From: Actinomadura harenae
Lineage (GTDB): Bacteria > Actinomycetota > Actinomycetes > Streptosporangiales > Streptosporangiaceae
Assembly: GCF_003696215.1 (NCBI RefSeq)
Contig: NZ_RFFG01000001.1
Coordinates: 164,592-228,591, forward strand
Direction: 5' to 3'
DNA length: 64,000 nucleotides
A program made the position numbers and the translations under genes. Under the pieces are notes generated by a model. The model had not been told where the DNA came from. It searched no databases and saw only the letters and a program-made list of their open reading frames with translations. Each line of letters starts with the position of its first letter. Position 1 is the first letter of the stretch. Shown here piece by piece: positions 1-7,739 of the stretch.

Positions 1-1
1 G

Positions 2-556
2 AAGTACCAGCAGTCGCTGGGCTTCAGCGGGCTCGGGGCCAACGGGCTGCCGGGGAGGACGTCGCTGACCAAGCTCGGCGCGGGGCGTTTCAAGGTCACC
101 CATGTCATCGTGCCGGGTCCGCGCGTCCCCGCCGGGAAGTTCGTCGTCGACACCCGGACGCGGGCCATGCTCGCCGAGGCCGGACGGCTGCTGCACCGCA
201 GGCTCGTCCTGGACCAGGGGTCTTACAACCCCGGTGGGGACCCGACGTCCGCCGGCACCCATGACGGCGGTGGTGTCGTCGACGTCAACGTCAAGGGGAT
301 GAGCGCCGCCACCCGCACGTCCGTGGCCAAGGCGCTGCGTCGTGTCGGGTTCGCGGCCTGGGTCCGCAACCCGAGTCAGGGCGACTGGCCGTGGCACATC
401 CACGCCGCCGCGATCAACGACACCGATCTGTCCAGCCAGGCCCAGCACCAGATCGGCGACTACTACCTCGGCCAGAACGGTCTCGCGAACCGTGGCAAGG
501 ACGACGGTCCCCAGGTGCCCATCCGCACCTGGGAGGAATACCTGCGCGTCCGCTAA
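2..556 (+). CDS. Peptidoglycan-binding / M15-like D-Ala-D-Ala carboxypeptidase, 5' truncated
   Basis: The gene enters from the left edge, so its start and any signal peptide are missing. The first visible residues (KYQQSLGFSG..GLPGRTSLTKLG) look like the end of a peptidoglycan-binding domain 1 repeat. The rest resembles an M15-type wall peptidase: a candidate zinc His and Asp lie in GTHDGGGVVDVN and a candidate second His in WPWHIHAA. Family knowledge suggests trimming of peptidoglycan stem peptides outside the cell. Two further secreted wall-active genes follow on the same strand, the next one 38 bp downstream, so an operon is plausible. Confidence in the exact peptidase class is moderate. 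Confidence 0.72.
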   Translation, partial: KYQQSLGFSGLGANGLPGRTSLTKLGAGRFKVTHVIVPGPRVPAGKFVVDTRTRAMLAEAGRLLHRRLVLDQGSYNPGGDPTSAGTHDGGGVVDVNVKGMSAATRTSVAKALRRVGFAAWVRNPSQGDWPWHIHAAAINDTDLSSQAQHQIGDYYLGQNGLANRGKDDGPQVPIRTWEEYLRVR

Positions 557-594
557 CCGAAACCGATCCCCCGCACCGCAGAAGGAGAAAAGGC

Positions 595-1497
595 ATGCGC
601 ACGTTCAACAAGTTCCTCACCGCGGCGACCGCCGCGGCGGCCCTCGGCGGGGCCGTCCTGGCCACCGCTTCGCCCGCCATGGCGGCGGGACGCAACGGAG
701 TCTGCGACTCCGGTGAGTTCTGCTACTACTTCAACAGCAACACCCAGGGGTCGGTCTCGGACTTCACCGGCTCGATCGCGGACTACGGCGCGAAGCAGCC
801 GTCCTGCTACGACTTCAAGGGCGCCGGCAACGGCAAGGGCATCTGCGTCAAGAACAACGCCGCCTCGGTGTGGAACCGCAGTTCCTCGACCGTCCGCGTG
901 TACTACAACAGCCGTTACGGCGGCCACTACCAGGACTTCGGCCCTGGCGCCCGGGGCAACCTGGACTCCACGCTGAAGAACCAGAACGCCTCGCACCAGT
1001 TCCTCGGCAACAACCCGCCGCCGTCGGGGCAGACGGCCATGTCGTGGGCGCTCTACCAGACCGGCGGCGGCCGGATCAGCTGCGGCTTCGACGGCTACAC
1101 CAGCACCCCCGGACGCCACGAGGGCATCGACATCTCCCGCAGCTTCAACTCGCAGGTCCACGCCCTGGTCTCCGGGCAGATCATCAACGTCGTCTGGGGG
1201 CACACCGGTTCGGGCGGGCTGTCCACGATCGCCGTGTACAACGCCTCCCTCGGCCGGACGATCATCTACCTGCACTCGGCCCCGCTGGGCTCGCTGCGCA
1301 CCGGCCAGTGGATCAACAAGGGGCAGTACATCGCCAACGAGTCCTACCGCGGCGTCTCGAGCGTGAACGGCGAGCACACCCACGTCGAGATGCGGATGGG
1401 CCGCACGACCCTCGCGGCCAAGAGCGTCAACGACTGGCACCTCGACAACCCGAACCCGACCTCGTTCTGGATCTCCCAGGGCTACAGCGTCCGCTGA
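595..1497 (+). CDS. Secreted I36-domain / M23 metallopeptidase
   Basis: A 300-residue secreted protein. Residues 1-30 form a signal peptide ending SPAMA-A. Residues about 34-137 match the peptidase inhibitor I36 (crystallin-like, Cys-containing) module. Residues about 145-300 are an M23/LytM endopeptidase domain with zinc ligands in HEGID (H175, D179) and HTH (H261, H263), plus H227 in YLHS, so it probably cleaves peptidoglycan cross-bridges. The ATG at 595 is preceded by GAAGGAG (581-587). The I36 module is nearly identical to that of the next gene, which suggests recent duplication. Confidence 0.88.
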   Translation: MRTFNKFLTAATAAAALGGAVLATASPAMAAGRNGVCDSGEFCYYFNSNTQGSVSDFTGSIADYGAKQPSCYDFKGAGNGKGICVKNNAASVWNRSSSTVRVYYNSRYGGHYQDFGPGARGNLDSTLKNQNASHQFLGNNPPPSGQTAMSWALYQTGGGRISCGFDGYTSTPGRHEGIDISRSFNSQVHALVSGQIINVVWGHTGSGGLSTIAVYNASLGRTIIYLHSAPLGSLRTGQWINKGQYIANESYRGVSSVNGEHTHVEMRMGRTTLAAKSVNDWHLDNPNPTSFWISQGYSVR

Positions 1498-1536
1498 CGC
1501 GCCCCAGACGTCCACGAGCGAAGGAGGAGTGTGTCG

Positions 1537-2478
1537 ATGCGACGTGCACGGCTGATCCCGGGGCTCACCGCGGCGGCGGCCGCGATGACGCTCAGCGGGG
1601 CGGTGCTCGCCACCGCTTCGCCCGCCATGGCGGCGGGACGCAACGGAGTCTGCGACAGCGGCGAGTTCTGCTACTACTTCAACAGCAACACCCAGGGGTC
1701 GGTCTCGGACTTCACCGGTTCGGTCGCCGACTATGGCGCGAAGCAGCCGTCCTGCTACGACTTCAAGGGCGCGGGGGCCGGCAAGGGCATCTGCGTCAAG
1801 AACAACGCGGCTTCGGTGTGGAACCGCTCGTCCTCGACCGTGCGGGTCTACTTCAACAGCCGTTACGGCGGCCACTACCAGGACTTCGGCCCTGGCGCCC
1901 GGGGCAACCTGGACTCCACGCTGAAGAACCAGAACGCCTCGCACCAGTTCCTCGGTAGCACCCCGCCGCCGTCGACCGGATGCAAGACGGACGGGTCGAA
2001 CAGCAGGCTGCCCTCGTCGATCCTGGTGTACCGGGTGTCCCAGCACCGGGTGGACCGGGTGGACTTCAAGACGTACGTCAAGAACGTCCTGCCGAACGAG
2101 TGGGTGTCGGGCTGGCCGAGGGAATCCCTCAAGGCCGGTGCGGTGGCGGTCAAGAGCTACGCCTGGTGGTGGGCGCTGCACTCGACGCGCAAGGTCAACG
2201 GCCACTGCTTCGACGTCTACGACAGCACGTCGAGCCAGGTGTACCGTCCGGGCTCCGCGACGGCGCCCACCAACGCCGCCGTGGACGCGACGTGGGGCAC
2301 CCGGATGACCCGGGGCGGCTCGGTCTTCATGGCGCAGTACTGCGCCACCACGAGCGCGTGCGGTGACTGGAAGACCGGGGACTGGATGTCGCAGAACGGT
2401 TCGCGCGACCTGGCCAACAGCGGCTGGGGCTACGCGGGCATCCTCCAGCACTACTACCGGGGGATCGCCCTCTCCTGA
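1537..2478 (+). CDS. Secreted I36-domain / SpoIID-like protein
   Basis: A 313-residue protein with a signal peptide (cleavage near SPAMA-A), an I36 module almost identical to the upstream gene, and a C-terminal SpoIID/amidase-enhancer domain. The conserved segment VDFKTYVKNVLPNEW followed by LKAGAVAVKSYAWW is characteristic. SpoIID-family proteins act on glycan strands or stimulate amidases; which applies here is unknown. ATG 1537 is chosen because AAGGAGG (1521-1527) is well placed for it, while GTG 1531 is too close. It lies 39 bp after the M23 gene and is probably co-transcribed. Confidence 0.85.
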   Translation: MRRARLIPGLTAAAAAMTLSGAVLATASPAMAAGRNGVCDSGEFCYYFNSNTQGSVSDFTGSVADYGAKQPSCYDFKGAGAGKGICVKNNAASVWNRSSSTVRVYFNSRYGGHYQDFGPGARGNLDSTLKNQNASHQFLGSTPPPSTGCKTDGSNSRLPSSILVYRVSQHRVDRVDFKTYVKNVLPNEWVSGWPRESLKAGAVAVKSYAWWWALHSTRKVNGHCFDVYDSTSSQVYRPGSATAPTNAAVDATWGTRMTRGGSVFMAQYCATTSACGDWKTGDWMSQNGSRDLANSGWGYAGILQHYYRGIALS

Positions 2479-2547
2479 TCCCTGAGGGGACGTGACGACC
2501 GCCCTGGTCCTCCGCCGCGGCACGTGCGCGGCGGAGGACTAGGGCGA

Positions 2548-3666
2548 CTAGGGCGCGTCGACGACGATCTGGAAGTTGACGGGACGCTTTCCGGGGAACG
2601 CGACCGTCCCCGACGCGTCCAGCATCTTGAAGCGGACGTAGCAGAGGCCCGGTCTGCCTGGAGTGGAGACGTCGGCCGAGATGTCGACCACCTGGCCCGG
2701 CTCCGTGTCCCTGACCGGGATGCGGGCGGGGGTCCGGCAGTCGTCGTCGCCCTGCGGCAGGTCGAGCCTGATCAGGGAGTACCCCGTCCACGGCACGGTC
2801 CCGATGTTCTTGATCCGCCAGGTCTTGGTGACGGTCTTGCCCGGGGCGACGTGCGCGCAGTCGGGCAGCGTGACGTCCATGACGAAGATGGACGCGTCGC
2901 CGTCGTGCGCGGGCGGTGTCGGCGAGGGCTGCGGCAGCACCACCGGGCAGGCGGCCGTGGCCTCGGACTCCGCACCGGACGGGTTCAGGGCGTGCCCGCC
3001 GGAGTCGAAGGAGCCGCGGGCGACGGCGACGGCGCAGACGGCGATCACTCCGACGCCGACCGCCGCGGACACGGCCGTGACCCGGCGGTTCGGACGGACG
3101 CGCCTCCGCCGCTCCGTCGCCGTTCCGGTGAGCAGGACCTCGCCGCTGATCAGGTCGACCGGCCGGGGCTCCGTCGCACCGCCCCCGACCGGCAGGAGCT
3201 CGCCCGTGCCCCAGTCGGCCGGCAGCGCCTCACCGAGGGGGACGTCCGCGGCGGCCTCGCCGCCGGAGGCTTCTCCGCCTGGCGGCTTCCCGGACGGGGA
3301 GCCTTCGCCGGGCACGGACGCGGACGCGGGGTCGGGGTCGGGGTCGGCCAGGACGGGGTGGCCGCCGGTGGTCACCGACCTGACCGCGAGGTTCGCCTTC
3401 TCCCAGCGTTCGCGGTATGCCTCAGGGTCTCCGCCGCACGCCTTGACGAACTCGACGGTGGTGGCCCAGCTCGGAAGCCGGTTGCCTCGCGTGGCCTCGT
3501 GGAGCGTCGCGTGCGAGATCGCCCGGGACCGGCCGGACATCTCCCGGAACGAGGGATTGCCAACGGAACTGCGCAGTTCCCGCAGAAGCTCGGCGAAGTG
3601 CTCGATCGCCTCCGCGCGCGCACGAATGGCGTCCACCGTCGTGAAGCTAACAGCGCCCACACGCAT
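2548..3666 (-). CDS. Membrane-anchored HTH protein with NBR1-type Ig-like domain
   Basis: A 372-residue protein with three parts. Residues about 15-95 resemble the XRE-like helix-turn-helix found in actinobacterial regulators (SHATLHEATRGNRLPSW). A low-complexity Gly/Ser/Pro linker follows, then one transmembrane segment (about 196-217, VTAVSAAVGVGVIAVCAVAVA). Residues about 258-372 form an extracytoplasmic NBR1-type Ig-like domain with the typical KTWRIKNIGTVPWTGYSLIR segment. In eukaryotes this domain binds cargo; its bacterial role is not established. The architecture suggests a membrane-tethered sensor or regulator, which is inference. Confidence 0.72.
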   Translation of the reverse strand: MRVGAVSFTTVDAIRARAEAIEHFAELLRELRSSVGNPSFREMSGRSRAISHATLHEATRGNRLPSWATTVEFVKACGGDPEAYRERWEKANLAVRSVTTGGHPVLADPDPDPASASVPGEGSPSGKPPGGEASGGEAAADVPLGEALPADWGTGELLPVGGGATEPRPVDLISGEVLLTGTATERRRRVRPNRRVTAVSAAVGVGVIAVCAVAVARGSFDSGGHALNPSGAESEATAACPVVLPQPSPTPPAHDGDASIFVMDVTLPDCAHVAPGKTVTKTWRIKNIGTVPWTGYSLIRLDLPQGDDDCRTPARIPVRDTEPGQVVDISADVSTPGRPGLCYVRFKMLDASGTVAFPGKRPVNFQIVVDAP

Positions 3667-3791
3667 AGCTCAAGCGTGAACTTGGACCAGTGGGCGAACC
3701 CTGATCGTCCGCCACGCGCATTCTCTGTGCACCCATCGGTAACCGATCGGCGGAAGGCTCGTCCGCGCCGTCGTGACCTGCGAAAGGACGA

Positions 3792-5114
3792 TCATTGGGC
3801 GCGCAGGCGGGCCTCGACCTCGTCCAGTGCCTCGGGGGTGAGGGCGCGGAGGAACGGGACGACGACCACCACCGCCGCGGCGGTGAAGACCCCGAACGCG
3901 ACCCGGTACCCGACCGCCTGGGCGAGCGCCCCGGCCGCGGCCGACCCCAGCGGCAGGGATCCCCATCCGAACAGCCGGGAGGCCGCGCTGAAGCGGCCCA
4001 TCATGCCCGGCTCCACGAGGGACTGGCCGATGGTGCGCGCGTTGACCACCCACAGTGTGCTGCCGAGACCGCCGAGGAACGCCGCCGCGCCGCTGGCCCA
4101 GACGTTCGCGGTGACGGCCGGGACGGCCACCATCGAGGCCGCGGCGAAGATGTTCGCGAACATCGCCCAGCGGCGTCCGAGCAGGCGGTTGACGTGGCCC
4201 ACGACGAGCGTGCCGACCAGTCCGCCGACGCCGAGCGCGCCGACCAGCGCACCGTAGCCGGTGGGGCTCAGCCCCCACACCCTCGTCGCGACCAGCGGCA
4301 TCAGCGCGAACCACGCGGCCCAGCAGGTCACCAGCACGGCGACCGACAGCGACAGCGTCCTGAGGAGCCGTTGCCGCCACAGGAAGCGGAGCCCCTCGCC
4401 GATCTGCCGGTTCACCGAGACCGGCGGGCGTCCGGCGGCCCGGACGACCTTGAACCGTCCGACCAGCAGCGGCAGGAGCGCCGTCGCCGCCAGGTAGCCG
4501 CCTGCGGACACGCCGAGGGCCAGGCTCGCGCCAGCGGCGACGAGCAGGCCGCCGGCGAACGGTCCGACGAACTCGTTCGACACCGTCTCCACTCCGGTCA
4601 TCACGGCGTTCACCCGCTCGCGGCCCGCGGGCGCGATGGCGTCCGGGACGAGTGCGGACGCCGACGTCAGCGCGACCACCTCAGCCACGCCGAGGACGGC
4701 CGCGCAGGCGAAGAGCAGCGGCAGGCCGATCGCGCCGGACGCGGTCGCGGCCACGAGGACGCCGACCGCCGCGACCCGCAGGACGTTCGCGGCCCACAGC
4801 AGCCGCCGCCGGTCGGCGCGGTCGACCAGGACGCCGACGTGCAGCGAGATGAGGAGCCAGGGCAGGGTCATCGTGAACAGGACCAGGGAGACCAGGGCCG
4901 GGGACTGCGTCAGAGAGCTGGCGATCAGCGGCAGGGCCACCTTGGTGACGCCGTCGGTCAGGTTCGTCACGGCGGTGAAGGCCACCAGCACCTGGGCGTT
5001 GCGACGACTCGCGTCATCGGCCGACCGCCGCGCCCCGTCTTGGTCCCGGTCTTGGTCCTGGCCTTCGTGCCGGGCATCGTCGACGGCGACGCCGCCCGCA
5101 TCTTGGTCTTGCAT
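3792..5114 (-). CDS. MFS transporter (MFS_3/DHA3-like exporter)
   Basis: About 440 residues with roughly 12 hydrophobic segments and a charged N-terminal tail rich in D, Q and R. The intracellular loop DRADRRRLLWAANVLR and the overall layout match enterobactin/macrolide-exporter-like MFS proteins. ATG 5114 is chosen over GTG 5117 because AGGAGA is better spaced to it. It is divergent from an ArsR-like regulator at 5289, and the shared intergenic region holds a perfect inverted repeat. Control of the pump by that regulator is therefore likely. The substrate is unknown. Confidence 0.85.
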   Translation of the reverse strand: MQDQDAGGVAVDDARHEGQDQDRDQDGARRSADDASRRNAQVLVAFTAVTNLTDGVTKVALPLIASSLTQSPALVSLVLFTMTLPWLLISLHVGVLVDRADRRRLLWAANVLRVAAVGVLVAATASGAIGLPLLFACAAVLGVAEVVALTSASALVPDAIAPAGRERVNAVMTGVETVSNEFVGPFAGGLLVAAGASLALGVSAGGYLAATALLPLLVGRFKVVRAAGRPPVSVNRQIGEGLRFLWRQRLLRTLSLSVAVLVTCWAAWFALMPLVATRVWGLSPTGYGALVGALGVGGLVGTLVVGHVNRLLGRRWAMFANIFAAASMVAVPAVTANVWASGAAAFLGGLGSTLWVVNARTIGQSLVEPGMMGRFSAASRLFGWGSLPLGSAAAGALAQAVGYRVAFGVFTAAAVVVVVPFLRALTPEALDEVEARLRAQ

Positions 5115-5145
5115 CACAACTCTCCTGTGCGGTATGTCCGGTCTT

Positions 5146-5163
5146 GTGAACCGTCAGGTTCAC
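5146..5163. promoter_or_regulatory. Inverted repeat GTGAACC-N4-GGTTCAC, candidate operator
   Basis: A perfect 7-bp inverted repeat lies between the divergent MFS and ArsR-like genes. A looser related site (GAACCGTCGGTGTTC, 5204-5218) lies 40 bp further towards the regulator. Both share GAACCGTC. Position and symmetry suggest the operator of the regulator starting at 5289; no binding data exist. Confidence 0.55.
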
Positions 5164-5288
5164 TCCGCGCCTTCGCGCCAAGCCAGCAGTTCGGCGGAGT
5201 ACCGAACCGTCGGTGTTCCCATGGCCAGGGCTACCGTGGACAGCGGCGGCGGTGGAGTTGGGCGGCCGCCAGGGGAAAGGGGCGCGTC

Positions 5289-6389
5289 TTGCGGCTGAAC
5301 CTGGTCGCGGAAACTCAGGACCTGGGGCGCACCCGCATCGCGGTGTCGCCCCTGCAGAACCTGGTCATCGGTTTCTGGGGGCATCAGCCCTCACGGGAGG
5401 CCCAGGCGTGGCAGCGGGCTCACCGCCGGCACGTTCCGCGTGCCGCGGCTCCGCTGCTCGAGCTGATCAACGCGCATCCCTGGTACGTGCCCGACTTCCT
5501 CACGCCGGTGCTTCCGGCGGCCCGGGACGGGGCGGGTCCTTCGTTCGCCACCGAACTCGAGGCCCTGCGTTCCCTCAGCGAGGCCCGGATCCAGGCCGAT
5601 CTCCGCTTCCTCGACGCCCTTCCCGGAGCGCCGCGCAGCGCGCTCGAACTCCGCGAGGGACCGGGACGCGGCCTGTCCGGCCTGGTCGACGCGGCGCGCT
5701 CGCTCTTCCGCGCCTGCCTGGCCGAGGACTGGCCGGGGTTCGAGCAGCGGCTTCGCGCGGACATCGCCCGCCGCGGAGCCCAGATGGCGACCACGGGCCC
5801 GGCGTCCATGCTGGCCGGGCTGAGCAGCGGACTCACCTGGCGCGACGACGACACGCTGACGCTCAGGCTCGACGGATGCCGCCCGAGACGAGGCGCCGAG
5901 GAGACGACCGTCAGCCTGTCCGGACACGGGCTGCTCCTCATGCCGAGCCCGTTCACCGGCCCGGACTCGCTCAGCATCACCGGATCGGTGACCGCCGGCC
6001 GCCAGGCCGTCATCGCCTACCACGCCACCGCCATTCCGCAGGGCACCGCGACCGGGCGCGATCGGCGCGACGGGCGGGACAGGCGGGACGGGCAGGACGC
6101 CCTCACCGTCCTCGTCGGCTGGGGACGGGCTCGTGCGCTGCGCGCCGTCCAAGGAACCGCCACGACCACCGAACTCGCCGGACGTCTCGGAGTCGGGAAG
6201 TCCACGGCGTCGGAGCACGCGGCCGCACTTCGCGCCGCGGGCCTGGTCACCACCCATCGCGTCGGGCGGAGCGTGCGCCACACCACCACGGAGCTCGGCC
6301 GCCGCCTCCTGGCCGACGGCCCTCCCCTGGCCGATGGCCCTCCCCTGGCCGGCGACACCGCCTTGGCCGAGGGCGCTCCCTTGGGCTGA
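5289..6389 (+). CDS. ArsR-like winged-helix transcriptional regulator (DUF5937-type N-terminus)
   Basis: A 366-residue protein whose last third holds an ArsR-type winged helix (TTTELAGRLGVGKSTASEHAAALRAAGLVTTHRVGRSVRHT). The long N-terminal part resembles the DUF5937 segment of actinobacterial ArsR proteins and lacks visible metal-binding cysteines. TTG 5289 is used because AGGGGAAAGG ends 8 nt upstream and no ATG or GTG fits; start confidence is moderate. The coding sequence contains short tandem repeats (RRDGRDRRDGQD; LADGPPLADGPPL). Divergent to the MFS pump it probably represses. Confidence 0.75.
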   Translation: MRLNLVAETQDLGRTRIAVSPLQNLVIGFWGHQPSREAQAWQRAHRRHVPRAAAPLLELINAHPWYVPDFLTPVLPAARDGAGPSFATELEALRSLSEARIQADLRFLDALPGAPRSALELREGPGRGLSGLVDAARSLFRACLAEDWPGFEQRLRADIARRGAQMATTGPASMLAGLSSGLTWRDDDTLTLRLDGCRPRRGAEETTVSLSGHGLLLMPSPFTGPDSLSITGSVTAGRQAVIAYHATAIPQGTATGRDRRDGRDRRDGQDALTVLVGWGRARALRAVQGTATTTELAGRLGVGKSTASEHAAALRAAGLVTTHRVGRSVRHTTTELGRRLLADGPPLADGPPLAGDTALAEGAPLG

Positions 6390-6534
6390 CACGTCCGGGC
6401 AGTTCGGGATCTTTCGGGCAGAGAGCCCGTAGCGCATCCCCTCTACCCAAGGGCTCCCACGGTGGTGCATGATCCCCCAACGGACCGGGTCTGCCCCCCT
6501 GGCCGGTCCTTCGGCCACCCCCTCTGGAGGAGCC

Positions 6535-7590
6535 TTGACCCGTCTCATCCGTGCACCGCGCCTCGCGCTGGCCGCCGTCGGCGCGGTCGTCACCGCGTCC
6601 GGACTCGCCGCCGCTCCCGCCCTCGCCGCGCCCGCGACGGGGGTCACCACCGGCACCGGCCAGGTCTTCATGGTCAACCCCGTCCAGTCCTCGGGGAACG
6701 AGAACCTGACGGACGACAAGGACGCCGCCTCGGCCGTCCCCGCCTCCGCGTACGCCAAGGTCGCCCTGCGGAACCTGGACGGCAGCGGCAACCTGTCCGG
6801 ACGCTGGGCCGTGATCCGCTCGTCGACCGGGGCGCCCGCGTTCTCGTCCACCGGCACCTTCGCCTACACCCGGGACGCCGACCAGTTCGAGCAGGTCATG
6901 GCGTACTTCTGGGTGAACGAGGCGCAGGAGTACCTGCAGGGCCTCGGCTTCGGCGGCGAGTTCCGCGGCGCGAACGACCGGCCGCAGAACGTCCGGATCA
7001 ACCAGTACGGCGCCGACAACTCGTTCTTCACCGACAAGAAGGACGAGATCCGCTTCGGCAAGGGCGGCGTGGACGACGCCGAGGACGGCGAGGTCATCGT
7101 CCACGAGTACGGGCACGCCGTGCACGAGTCCCAGGTCCCGGGGTTCGGGAGCTCGGAGGAGGCCGGCGCGATCGGCGAGGCGTGGGGCGACTACCTGGGC
7201 GTCGAGGTCGGCCTGGCCGCGGACGCCCGGTACGGCTGGCCGCGCCTGACCCCCGAGGCCTGCGTGGGCGACTGGGACTCCACGGCGTACACCTCCACCA
7301 CCCCGCACTGCCTGCGCCGCCTCGACACGGGCAAGGTGTACGGCGACAAGGTGGGCGAGGTCCACGCGGACGGCGAGATCTGGTCCAACGCGCTCTGGGA
7401 CATCCGCCAGGCGCTGGGCGCCCGCGTCGCCGACCGGATCATCGTGAACGCCCAGTTCTCCTTCGCGCCGGACACCGACTTCAGCGCCGCCGCGAAGACC
7501 ACGGTCGCCACGGCCCGCACCATGTACGGCGACAAGGCCGCCGAGACCGTCCGGCGGGCTTTCGCGGCCCGCCAGATCCCCGGGCTCTGA
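6535..7590 (+). CDS. Secreted zinc metalloprotease (M36/M4-like)
   Basis: Secreted protease with the zinc motif HEYGHAVH and a downstream Glu in GAIGEAWGDY, the arrangement of gluzincin peptidases such as M36. The preferred start is TTG 6535, just after GGAGGAG (6526-6532), because it gives a clean signal peptide (MTRLIRAPRLALAAVGAVV.. ending ALA). An in-frame ATG at 6469 adds 22 residues but has no ribosome site. No long propeptide is visible, which is unusual for M36 or M4 enzymes. A GC-rich hairpin follows the stop codon. Confidence 0.78.
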   Translation: MTRLIRAPRLALAAVGAVVTASGLAAAPALAAPATGVTTGTGQVFMVNPVQSSGNENLTDDKDAASAVPASAYAKVALRNLDGSGNLSGRWAVIRSSTGAPAFSSTGTFAYTRDADQFEQVMAYFWVNEAQEYLQGLGFGGEFRGANDRPQNVRINQYGADNSFFTDKKDEIRFGKGGVDDAEDGEVIVHEYGHAVHESQVPGFGSSEEAGAIGEAWGDYLGVEVGLAADARYGWPRLTPEACVGDWDSTAYTSTTPHCLRRLDTGKVYGDKVGEVHADGEIWSNALWDIRQALGARVADRIIVNAQFSFAPDTDFSAAAKTTVATARTMYGDKAAETVRRAFAARQIPGL

Positions 7591-7598
7591 CGACCCTC

Positions 7599-7630
7599 CG
7601 GGTGCCGGGCCGCTTCCGGTCCGGCACCCG
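7599..7630 (+). terminator. GC-rich hairpin after the metalloprotease gene
   Basis: A perfect 10-bp stem (CGGGTGCCGG / CCGGCACCCG) with a 12-nt loop begins 8 bp past the protease stop. There is no T-tract, as is common for actinomycete terminators. Confidence 0.5.
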
Positions 7631-7739
7631 GCCGGACGACACCGCGAATTTCTCCCCTCAGATCACCGTTCCGACCGTGCTGAGCATTTTCGTCATGTCG
7701 GTGGCACATTGTCGGAGGGAGTCTCTACGGTCGAGGCCC

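Noticed and set aside
553..2523. 656-codon open frame on the minus strand
   Set aside because: It lies antisense to two clear secreted wall-enzyme genes with signal peptides, catalytic motifs and ribosome sites. Its translation is Arg/Val-rich without domains.
2524..4257. 577-codon plus-strand frame
   Set aside because: It runs antisense through the NBR1-Ig protein and the MFS gene. The product is a low-complexity Arg/Pro string typical of shadow frames in high-GC DNA.
3795..5288. Upstream extension of the ArsR-like gene frame
   Set aside because: The open frame continues antisense across the MFS gene, but the translation there is charged low-complexity sequence. A TTG start with a good ribosome site at 5289 fits the family.
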